64,000 nucleotides of DNA from Nonomuraea glycinis (GTDB lineage Bacteria > Actinomycetota > Actinomycetes > Streptosporangiales > Streptosporangiaceae), in NCBI RefSeq assembly GCF_014646515.1, contig NZ_BMNK01000008.1, positions 62,001 through 126,000 on the forward strand, read 5' to 3'. The position numbers were made by a program, and so were the translations under genes. Below the pieces are notes generated by a model. It ran no database searches, was not told the DNA's origin, and saw nothing but the letters and a program-made list of their open reading frames with translations. Positions 34,245 to 41,244 of the stretch are shown here, one piece after another (within the stretch, counting starts at the first letter, position 1; every line of letters starts with the position of its first letter).

Positions 34245-34261
34245 AGTCACTACATGTGACT
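34245..34261. promoter_or_regulatory. Inverted repeat across the TetR start codon
   Basis: AGTCAC-TACAT-GTGACT is a perfect 6-bp inverted repeat. Its right arm contains the GTG start (34256) of the TetR-type gene. It could be an autoregulatory operator. No Shine-Dalgarno sequence precedes the GTG, so the mRNA may be leaderless. Confidence 0.45.
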
Positions 34262-34855
34262 CCAGGTTTCAGCCGGTTACGGCGCGAGGATTTGTTGAAA
34301 ACCGCATGCGAGGTGATCGCGGCTCAGGGTTTCGGTCATACCCGAACCATGGACATCGCCCGAGCCGCCGGTGTCAGCCAGGGCCTGCTCTTCTATCACT
34401 TCGAAACGAAGGATCGGCTCTTCGCCCAGGCGTTCGCGTACGCGGCCCGGCGTCACCTGGAATCGCTGAACGGCGTCGAGCGGTCGCAGCGGCCACCGCT
34501 GGATCGGCTGCGGGCGCTGCTGCGGCTCTGCTCGCCCACCGGCTCGCCCGAGGGCTGGCGCCTGTGGATCGACGCCTGGGCTGAGTCGATGCGCAGCGAC
34601 GAGCTGGAGGAGACCTCGCGGCGGCTGGACGTACAGGGGCGGGTGGTGCTGCGCGGCATCATCGAGGCCGGCGTCGAGTCGGGCGTCTTCACCTGCGCCG
34701 ACCCGGAGGCCGCCACCTGGCGGATCTTCGCGCTCAGCGACGGGCTGGCGATCCAGATCAACGTGCACGGCAAGCTCCTGTCGCGCCGCCGCGTCACCCA
34801 GCTCGTCCGTACGGCGGCCGCCATGGAACTGGGCGTGGCCGTGGAGGACCTCTGA
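34256..34855 (+). CDS. TetR-family transcriptional regulator
   Basis: 199 aa from GTG. The N-terminal helix-turn-helix is clear (DLLKTACEVIAAQGFGHTRT, MDIARAAGVSQGLLFYHFET, KDRLFAQAF). The C-terminal ligand domain (WRLWIDAWAESMRSDELEET, WRIFALSDGLAIQINV) resembles the BetI/TetR_C_6 type. The ligand is unknown. It precedes CopC/CopD by 89 bp and follows the orphan kinase. It may control itself through the inverted repeat over its start. Confidence 0.9.
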   Translation: MTPGFSRLRREDLLKTACEVIAAQGFGHTRTMDIARAAGVSQGLLFYHFETKDRLFAQAFAYAARRHLESLNGVERSQRPPLDRLRALLRLCSPTGSPEGWRLWIDAWAESMRSDELEETSRRLDVQGRVVLRGIIEAGVESGVFTCADPEAATWRIFALSDGLAIQINVHGKLLSRRRVTQLVRTAAAMELGVAVEDL

Positions 34856-34944
34856 GCGATCCCGGGGTGCAGGGCGGCGAACAGGCCGCACCGGGGGATG
34901 GGAGCATATACGGGTCCGGACGCGACCACGGAAGGGTTTGATCG

Positions 34945-35544
34945 GTGAGGCGGCTAGTCACGGTCCTGCTGCTCGCCTGCGCGGCGCTGGGGATCGCTCC
35001 CCCCGCACAGGCGCACAACGTGCTGATCAGCAGCGACCCCAAGGACGGGGCGGCGCTGTCGGCCCCGCCCCAGCAGATCACGCTGGTGTTCGACCAGCCG
35101 GTACGCCAGGGCTACGCGCAGATCGGCGTGACCGGGGCGGACGGGTCGGCGTGGGCCGACGGGGCGGCGACGGTGGCCGCCGAGCGGGTGACGGTCAAGG
35201 TCAAGCCGCTGACGGCGGACGGGGCGTACGTGGTCGGCTACCGGATCCTGTCGGCCGACGGGCACCCGGTCACGGGCAAGATCGACTTCACCCTCGCCGG
35301 CGGCGGCGCCCCCGCCCCGGCCCCGCAGGAGACCGGCGCCGGGACGGACGCCGGAGCGGCGGCGGCCGAGGCCGCCGCGAACGGCGGGGCGGGCATGGCC
35401 GTGGTGTGGATCGTGGCCGCCCTGCTGGTGCTCGCGGCGGGCACCGCCGTGGCCCTACGGCGAGCCGGCCCGCGCACCTCCCCCGATGACCAGGGCGGGT
35501 CCGATGACGCGCCGGTTCGGCCCGGAGAGGGAGCGCGCGCGTGA
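34945..35544 (+). CDS. copC: CopC-domain copper-binding protein with C-terminal TM anchor
   Basis: 199 aa, GTG start. The signal peptide ends at PPAQA, leaving a mature N-terminal His (AHNVLISSDPKDG), the first ligand of the CopC Cu(II) histidine brace. The beta-sandwich continues through ITLVFDQPVRQGYAQIGV and GYRILSADGHPVTGKIDFTL, where the second conserved His lies. After an Ala/Pro-rich linker, one TM helix (MAVVWIVAALLVLAAGTAVAL) anchors it to the outer face of the membrane. It overlaps the CopD gene by 4 bp (GTGA). Confidence 0.93.
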   Translation: MRRLVTVLLLACAALGIAPPAQAHNVLISSDPKDGAALSAPPQQITLVFDQPVRQGYAQIGVTGADGSAWADGAATVAAERVTVKVKPLTADGAYVVGYRILSADGHPVTGKIDFTLAGGGAPAPAPQETGAGTDAGAAAAEAAANGGAGMAVVWIVAALLVLAAGTAVALRRAGPRTSPDDQGGSDDAPVRPGEGARA

Positions 35545-36569
35545 CGGTCACCGACGCCCCGCGGGAGCAGCGGGTCGGCGGGTCGCTGAGCGCCGGGGTG
35601 TTCGCCGTGAGCGCGGTCGTGGCCACCGTGGTGGCCGGCACGCTCACCGCGCAGGAGGCGGTGCCCGGCATCCCCATGCCCGGGGCGATCGTGACCGTGG
35701 GGCTGCCCGTGGTGCGGGTGCTGCTCGACGTCTCGGCCGTGGCCGTGGTGGGGCTGAGCCTGCTGGCCAAGCTGCTGGGCTTCGACGCGCCGGACAGGAC
35801 CGAGCCGGTCATGCGCCGGGTGCGGCCGCTCACCGTCACCGCCGCCTGGGCGTGGGCCGTCTGCGCCCTGCTGACGATCGTGCTCCAGACGGCCGAGCTC
35901 AACCCCGGCAGCGTGCCCACCCTCGGCATGATCGCTTCCTACGTGGACACCGTCGGCACCGGCCAGGGACTGCTCTTCAGCGCCGCCTGCGCGCTGGCCG
36001 CGGCGGGGATCGGGCTGATGGCGGTGCGGTTCGGCGAGAAGGTGCCGGCCGAGCTGCGCATCATCGTGGCCCTGTTCGGCCTGCTGCCCATCCCCGTGAC
36101 CGGGCACGCCGTGAACTCCGTCTGGCACGACCCCATCATGATCATGATGGAGGTGCACGTCATGGGCGCCGCCGCGTGGACGGGCGGCCTGGTCGCGACG
36201 GTCGTGTTCGTCGCCTCACGCAGGGAGCTGCTGGCCGTCGTGCTGCCGCGCTTCTCCCGCCTGGCGACCGTCTGCCTGCTCATGGTGGCCATGTCCGGGC
36301 TGGTGAGCGGGCTGGGCACGATGGCGCTCACGCCCGGCGTCGAGCTGCCCGGCGCGATCCTGACCAGTCAGTACGGCCTCCTCGTGCTGACCAAGGTGAC
36401 GCTGACCGTGCTGCTGGTGCCGCTGGCGGCGCACATCCGGTTCCGGCTGATGCCCGGCATCCGCAGGGGCGAGGCCACGACGGTGGCCGGCTGGGCGACC
36501 GCGGAGCTGGCCGTGATGGGGCTGGCCTACGGCGTGGCGGTGGCGATCACCCGGGCCGCCGTCGGCTGA
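35541..36569 (+). CDS. copD: CopD-family copper import membrane protein
   Basis: 342 aa with about eight TM helices. LPIPVTGHAVNSVWHDPIMI and MMEVHVMGAAAWTGGLVATV contain conserved His residues. The last third (SQYGLLVLTKVTLTVLLVPL, AAHIRFRLMP) is the CopD domain. Translation is coupled to CopC. Together they would move copper across the membrane or deliver it to a cuproenzyme. The 3' end overlaps the convergent membrane-protein gene by 43 bp. Confidence 0.9.
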   Translation: MTVTDAPREQRVGGSLSAGVFAVSAVVATVVAGTLTAQEAVPGIPMPGAIVTVGLPVVRVLLDVSAVAVVGLSLLAKLLGFDAPDRTEPVMRRVRPLTVTAAWAWAVCALLTIVLQTAELNPGSVPTLGMIASYVDTVGTGQGLLFSAACALAAAGIGLMAVRFGEKVPAELRIIVALFGLLPIPVTGHAVNSVWHDPIMIMMEVHVMGAAAWTGGLVATVVFVASRRELLAVVLPRFSRLATVCLLMVAMSGLVSGLGTMALTPGVELPGAILTSQYGLLVLTKVTLTVLLVPLAAHIRFRLMPGIRRGEATTVAGWATAELAVMGLAYGVAVAITRAAVG

Positions 36570-37699
36570 CGCCGGGTGGCGTACCACTCGCAGGCCAGCC
36601 AGACGACCAGCAGGCCGGGCCCGGCCCAGACGGCCGACGCCGTGGCCAGGGGCGGCGCCCCCAGCAGGTCCTCCTGGCCCATGAGCAGGTCGTACACAGG
36701 TCCCATGAGCGTGCTCTGCGCGACCAGGCCGCCGTAGACGGCGGCCGTCGCCACGACGGACCCGAGCACGGCCCGCACCAGCGGATGCCGCAGCAGGAAG
36801 GCCAGGTCCACGCAGAGCCCGGCGGCCACCAGGAACAACGGCAGCGCCGACGGCGGGAAGCCGGTGAAGGTGAGCATCGGCCAGAACAGCACGCGGACGC
36901 CCACGTAGGCGGCCGCCACCAGCGTCGCCGCGCCGAACCCGCCGATCATCATCCGGGCGGCCACCAGCACGCCGACGCCGACGACGACCGCGTACACCGG
37001 GTACAGGAGGTCGGGGACGGGCAGCGTGAAGTTGGTGACCATGATGTGGTCCACCGGGCGGCCCATCTGGTCGGCGGCGAAGTCCAGCAGGATCTTCTCG
37101 GCGTAGACGACGCCGTTGTTCCACGCCCCCAGCGACAGGATGCCGTACTCCTGGTGCTGCTCGGGGAAGTGCACGTTCTCCAGGAAGAAGGCGAGGAACG
37201 CGCCCAGCATCACGGTGCGCGTCCGCCCCGGGGACGCGCTGACGAACCAGCCGCGCACCACGCCCGCGATCATGAAGAAGGTGCCGATGTACAGCGCGAG
37301 GTGCGACGGGCTCCAGGAGGTGATGTCCAGGCCGTTGACCCGATGGTTGATCAGGTCGAGCGGCACCGCGACCAGGAAGACGCCGGTGCCCCACTGGATC
37401 AGCCGCAGCGCCGCCCGGTCGACGCCGTAGCCGGTGTAGCCGTGGATGATCGTCAACGCGAGGACGATGGCGGTGCCCGCGGAGTTGAGCAGGTGGGGCG
37501 GGGCCAGGTCGTCGCGCAGCCACATGAAGTGCCAGGAGACGTCCCACGCCGAGCCGAGCACCTTGAGCGAGAACGCCACCAGCCATCCGACGTAGAGCAC
37601 CCGGAGCAGATCAGGCGGCGTCGCGCGTCCCGCCGGGCCTCTGGTCCAGTACGGCAGGGCCCACTGGGCGGCCGTCTTAAGCGTCGCTGGTGACTTCAC
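36527..37699 (-). CDS. Polytopic membrane protein with repeated Trp/His motifs
   Basis: 390 aa, about ten hydrophobic segments. I do not recognise a named family. Two similar blocks stand out: SAWDVSWHFMWLRDDLAPPH and INHRVNGLDITSWSPSHLAL. Each has an S-W element followed by (A/S)P(P)(S)HL, as if a membrane-embedded unit were duplicated. Further His residues occur in FLENVHFPEQHQEYG. Such clustered His in TM-loop boundaries could bind a metal. Adjacency and tail overlap with CopCD make copper the first guess, but this is inference. Confidence 0.75.
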   Translation of the reverse strand: MKSPATLKTAAQWALPYWTRGPAGRATPPDLLRVLYVGWLVAFSLKVLGSAWDVSWHFMWLRDDLAPPHLLNSAGTAIVLALTIIHGYTGYGVDRAALRLIQWGTGVFLVAVPLDLINHRVNGLDITSWSPSHLALYIGTFFMIAGVVRGWFVSASPGRTRTVMLGAFLAFFLENVHFPEQHQEYGILSLGAWNNGVVYAEKILLDFAADQMGRPVDHIMVTNFTLPVPDLLYPVYAVVVGVGVLVAARMMIGGFGAATLVAAAYVGVRVLFWPMLTFTGFPPSALPLFLVAAGLCVDLAFLLRHPLVRAVLGSVVATAAVYGGLVAQSTLMGPVYDLLMGQEDLLGAPPLATASAVWAGPGLLVVWLACEWYATRRQPTAARVIATATP

Positions 37700-37759
37700 G
37701 GCCGAAATCTTACGGTCATCGGGCCCGGGGGCCGCTACACCCCTCGCCTGGCAAGTTTT

Positions 37760-37798
37760 CGGTCATGAGATGACCGCGAACCCTGACCAGCTGGTCAG
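37760..37798. promoter_or_regulatory. Two adjacent palindromes with GGTCA half-sites
   Basis: CGGTCAT-GAG-ATGACCG (37760-37776) and CTGACCAGCTGGTCAG (37783-37798) are both perfect and separated by 6 bp. They lie 60-95 bp upstream of the hydrolase-ABC fusion gene, where a repressor or activator pair could sit. Confidence 0.55.
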
Positions 37799-37855
37799 AA
37801 TCGGCTGCCAGGCCGTCTCAGCGATCTCTCAGGTGCGGAAAGTAGGCTCACCGCC

Positions 37856-40387
37856 ATGAAACGTACGGCCGTGCTGGTCACGGTGCTCGCCCTCGTAGGG
37901 GTGGTGACGTGGTCGGTGTGGCCGTCGGGGCCGGAGGTCAGCGGCCGGCATCAGCGGATCGCCGTCGTCGACGGACCCGCTGACGACCAGCGGGTCGAGC
38001 TCGACACGACCTTCTTCGCCCCGCCCGGCGGGGAGAAGGCGCCCGCGGTGCTTCTCGCGCACGGCTTCGGCGGCAGCAAGCAGAGCGTCCGCCAGGAGGC
38101 CGTCCGCCTGGCCGAGGCGGGCTACGCCGTGCTGACCTGGTCGGCGCGCGGCTTCGGCGCCTCCACCGGCGAGATCGCGCTCAACACCGCCGACTACGAG
38201 GTCAAGGACGTCAAGCAGCTCATCGACTGGCTGGCCAAGCGGCCCGAGGTCCGGCTCGACGCCGCCGGCGACCCGCGCGTGGGCATCACGGGCGGCTCCT
38301 ACGGCGGCTCCATCGCGCTGATGACGGCCGCCCACGACGCCCGGGTCGACGCGATCGTGCCCCAGATCACCTGGTCCGACCTGGCCGACGCGCTGTTCCC
38401 GGACGTCACCGGCAAGGGCCCCGAGAACGGCGTGTTCAAGCGCATGTGGGCAGGCATCTTCTTCGGCCGGGGCGGCGCCGGGGCCGGGGTCGCGCAGGGC
38501 CTGGACGCCCTCAACCGGCAGCCCGAGGCGCTGACCGCCGAGCAGGCGCGGTGCGGCCGGTTCCTGCCCGCCATCTGCGAGGCCTACCAGGAGATCGCCA
38601 AGACCGGCAGGGCCACGCCCGAGGCCCTGGCGTTGCTGGCCAAGTCCAGCTCCGTGGCGGTGGCCGGGCAGATCAAGGCGCCGACGCTGCTCATCCAGGG
38701 CCAGCGCGACTCGCTGTTCCCGCTGGAGCACGCCGACGCCAACGCCAGGGCGATCGCCGCCGCCGGCACCCCGGTCAGCCTGGCCTGGTACGACGGCGGC
38801 CATGACGGCGGCAACGGCGAGGCGGACTGGCTGCACGAGCAGACGACCGCCTGGTTCGCCCGCCACCTCAAGGGCGAGCCCGCCTCCGTCAGCGCCTTCA
38901 CCGTGACCCGCGACGGCGGCCGCGACCCCGGCACCCGCCAGCGGATCCGCCTGCATCCCGAGGCCGCCGCCTACCCCGGCCTGAGCGGCACCGACGTCAC
39001 CACCGTCACGCTCACCGGCCCCGAGCAGAACATCGTCAACCCGCCCGGCGGCTCCCCCGCCTCGATCTCCACCGTGCCGGGCGTCGGCGGCCTGCTGGGC
39101 GGCCAGGGCACCGCGAGCGTCTCGCTCGACATGCCCGGCCAGAGCGCCGCCTTCGACTCCGCGCCGCTCACCGCCCCGCTCCAGCTCACCGGCAGCCCCA
39201 CCACCAAGATCAAGGTGTACGGCAGCGGCGAGGTGACGTTGTTCGCCAAGCTCTTCGACGTCTCCGACTCCCTCCAGCCGCCGGCCCTGCCCGCCGGCCT
39301 GGTCGCCCCGCTGCGGGTGAGCGTCCCCGAGGGGGCCGAGTTCGTCGAGGTCGAGGTCAAGCTGCCGGTCGTGGACTATCGCTTCGCCGTCGGGCACCGG
39401 CTCCGGCTGGTGGTGGCGACCACCGACATGGGGTTCGCCACGCCCGCCGAGCCCGCCTCCTACCGGATCGGCCTGGCCTCCCCCGCGCTCTCGGTCCCGA
39501 CGGTGGCCACGCTGGCCGCGCCGGTGACCGGGGTCGCGTGGTGGGTGTGGGCGATGCCGCTCGCATCGATCGTGCTCGCCGGTGTCCTGCTGGTCACCCG
39601 CCGGCGGCGGGCCGCCGCCCCGGCGTCCGCCGCCGCGCCGGGCGGGCCGGTGGCCCCGCTGGAGATCAGCGGGCTCACCAAGGCCTACCGCAACGGTGAG
39701 CTGGCCGTCGACGGGCTGTCGTTCCGGGTGGAGCAGGGCGAGGTGCTGGGTCTGCTCGGGCCGAACGGCGCGGGTAAGACGACCACGATGCGGATGATGC
39801 TGGGCCTGATCCGCCCCGACGACGGCCAGATCCGGATATTTGGTGAAACGGTTACTCCGGGGGCGCCGGTGCTGTCCCGGCTCGGCGTGTTCGTCGAAGG
39901 CCCCGGGTTCCTGCCGCACCTGTCCGGCCGCGACAACCTCCATCTCTACTGGGCCGCCACCGGCCGCCCCACCGCCGACGCCCGTTTCGACGAGGCGCTG
40001 GCGATCGCCGGGCTCGGCAAGGCGCTGGACCGGGCCGTACGCACCTACTCACAAGGCATGCGCCAGCGCCTGGCGATCGCGCAGGCCATGCTCGGCATGC
40101 CCGACCTGCTCGTGCTGGACGAGCCCACCAACGGCCTGGACCCGCCCCAGATCAGGGAGATGCGCGAGGTGCTCAAGCGCTACGCGCGCGACGGCCGTAC
40201 CGTCATCGTCTCCAGCCATCTGCTGGCCGAGGTCGAGCAGACCTGCACCCACGTCGTCGTCATGCACCGGGGCAGGCTGGTGTCGAGCGGACCGGTGTCG
40301 GTGCTGCTCAGCTCCGCCACCGCCACCAACGGGCACGGCCCGCGCCTGGAAGACGTGTTCCTGGACCTGATCGGAGACAAGGCATGA
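37856..40387 (+). CDS. Alpha/beta hydrolase (S15/PepX-like) fused to an ABC ATPase
   Basis: 843 aa in one uninterrupted frame. An N-terminal TM/signal anchor (5-22) leads to an extracytoplasmic X-prolyl-peptidase-like hydrolase. Its triad is S148 (GITGGSYGGS), D285 (GQRDSLFP) and H316 (DGGHDGG). A PepX C-terminal-like beta domain (about 370-545) precedes TM2 (about 557-581, MPLASIVLAGVLLV). A full ABC ATPase then lies on the cytoplasmic side: Walker A GPNGAGKTT (635-643), signature YSQGMRQR (731-738), Walker B LLVLDEPT (751-758) and H-loop H788. It overlaps the permease gene by 4 bp. The topology puts the hydrolase outside and the ATPase inside. The substrate is unknown. Confidence 0.9.
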   Translation: MKRTAVLVTVLALVGVVTWSVWPSGPEVSGRHQRIAVVDGPADDQRVELDTTFFAPPGGEKAPAVLLAHGFGGSKQSVRQEAVRLAEAGYAVLTWSARGFGASTGEIALNTADYEVKDVKQLIDWLAKRPEVRLDAAGDPRVGITGGSYGGSIALMTAAHDARVDAIVPQITWSDLADALFPDVTGKGPENGVFKRMWAGIFFGRGGAGAGVAQGLDALNRQPEALTAEQARCGRFLPAICEAYQEIAKTGRATPEALALLAKSSSVAVAGQIKAPTLLIQGQRDSLFPLEHADANARAIAAAGTPVSLAWYDGGHDGGNGEADWLHEQTTAWFARHLKGEPASVSAFTVTRDGGRDPGTRQRIRLHPEAAAYPGLSGTDVTTVTLTGPEQNIVNPPGGSPASISTVPGVGGLLGGQGTASVSLDMPGQSAAFDSAPLTAPLQLTGSPTTKIKVYGSGEVTLFAKLFDVSDSLQPPALPAGLVAPLRVSVPEGAEFVEVEVKLPVVDYRFAVGHRLRLVVATTDMGFATPAEPASYRIGLASPALSVPTVATLAAPVTGVAWWVWAMPLASIVLAGVLLVTRRRRAAAPASAAAPGGPVAPLEISGLTKAYRNGELAVDGLSFRVEQGEVLGLLGPNGAGKTTTMRMMLGLIRPDDGQIRIFGETVTPGAPVLSRLGVFVEGPGFLPHLSGRDNLHLYWAATGRPTADARFDEALAIAGLGKALDRAVRTYSQGMRQRLAIAQAMLGMPDLLVLDEPTNGLDPPQIREMREVLKRYARDGRTVIVSSHLLAEVEQTCTHVVVMHRGRLVSSGPVSVLLSSATATNGHGPRLEDVFLDLIGDKA

Positions 40388-41232
40388 CCGCCGCGACGGG
40401 CTACGCGCCCCGCCGCACCCTTCCGCTGCGGGTGGAGATCGTCCGGCAGTTCAAGCGGCGGCGCACCCTGGTCATGTTCGGGCTGCTGCTGGCGTTGCCG
40501 TGGATCCTCGTGGTGGCCTTCCAGTTCGGCCCGCAGGGCGGCGGCAACCAGCAGTCCGCCCTGCGCATCTCCGACCTGGCCACCGCGAGCGGCCTCAACT
40601 TCGCGGCGTTCGCCCTGTCGGTCTCCGCGAGCTTCCTGCTGGTCGTCGCCGTCGCCTTGTTCTGCGGTGACACCGTGGCCAGCGAGGCGAGCTGGTCCTC
40701 CCTGCGCTATCTGCTGGCGGCGCCGGTGCCGCGCGACCGCCTGCTGCGGCAGAAGCTCATCGTGGCACTCGGCTACTCCGCCGCCGCCGTGATCTGCCTG
40801 CCGCTGATGGCGCTGCTCGCGGGCACGCTGGCGTTCGGCTGGGCCGACATCCAGGTGCCCGGCACGGGAGAGACCATCCCGGCGTTCAGCGTCCTGCCGC
40901 GCTTCGGCATCGCCATCGGCTACGCGATGGTCAGCCAGCTCGTCGTGGCGGCCCTGGCCTTCCTCATCTCCACCATCACCGACTCGCCGCTCGGCGCGGT
41001 GGGCGGGGCCGTGGGCCTGTGGATCATCTGCACCATCCTGCAGGCGGTGGAGGCGCTGGGGGCGCTGCGCGAGTTCCTGCCGACCTTCTGGAACAACGCC
41101 TGGCTCGACGCCCTCGCGCCGGAGCTGGACTGGAGCGGCATGATCAGGGGCGCGTCGCTGTCGATCACGTACGCCGCCCTCCTCATCGCCGCCGCCTTCC
41201 TCCGGTTTCGCCGTAAGGACGTGGTCAGCTAG
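40384..41232 (+). CDS. ABC-2-type permease partner of the hydrolase-ATPase fusion
   Basis: 282 aa with six membrane segments (VMFGLLLALPWILVVAFQFG, ASFLLVVAVALFCGDTVASE, VALGYSAAAVICLPLMALLA, and three more). SWSSLRYLLAAPVPRDRLLRQ is a typical ABC2_membrane cytosolic loop. Its ATG overlaps the fusion gene's stop (ATGA), so the two make a complete transporter half-set that would dimerise. An AfsR-like regulator gene starts 12 bp downstream and may be co-transcribed. Confidence 0.9.
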   Translation: MTAATGYAPRRTLPLRVEIVRQFKRRRTLVMFGLLLALPWILVVAFQFGPQGGGNQQSALRISDLATASGLNFAAFALSVSASFLLVVAVALFCGDTVASEASWSSLRYLLAAPVPRDRLLRQKLIVALGYSAAAVICLPLMALLAGTLAFGWADIQVPGTGETIPAFSVLPRFGIAIGYAMVSQLVVAALAFLISTITDSPLGAVGGAVGLWIICTILQAVEALGALREFLPTFWNNAWLDALAPELDWSGMIRGASLSITYAALLIAAAFLRFRRKDVVS

Positions 41233-41244
41233 ATACTGGCGTCC

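Noticed and set aside
35486..37693. 735-codon plus-strand frame crossing copD and the opposite membrane protein
   Set aside because: Its composition is low-complexity shadow sequence, while copD in another frame and the minus-strand gene have real membrane-protein features.
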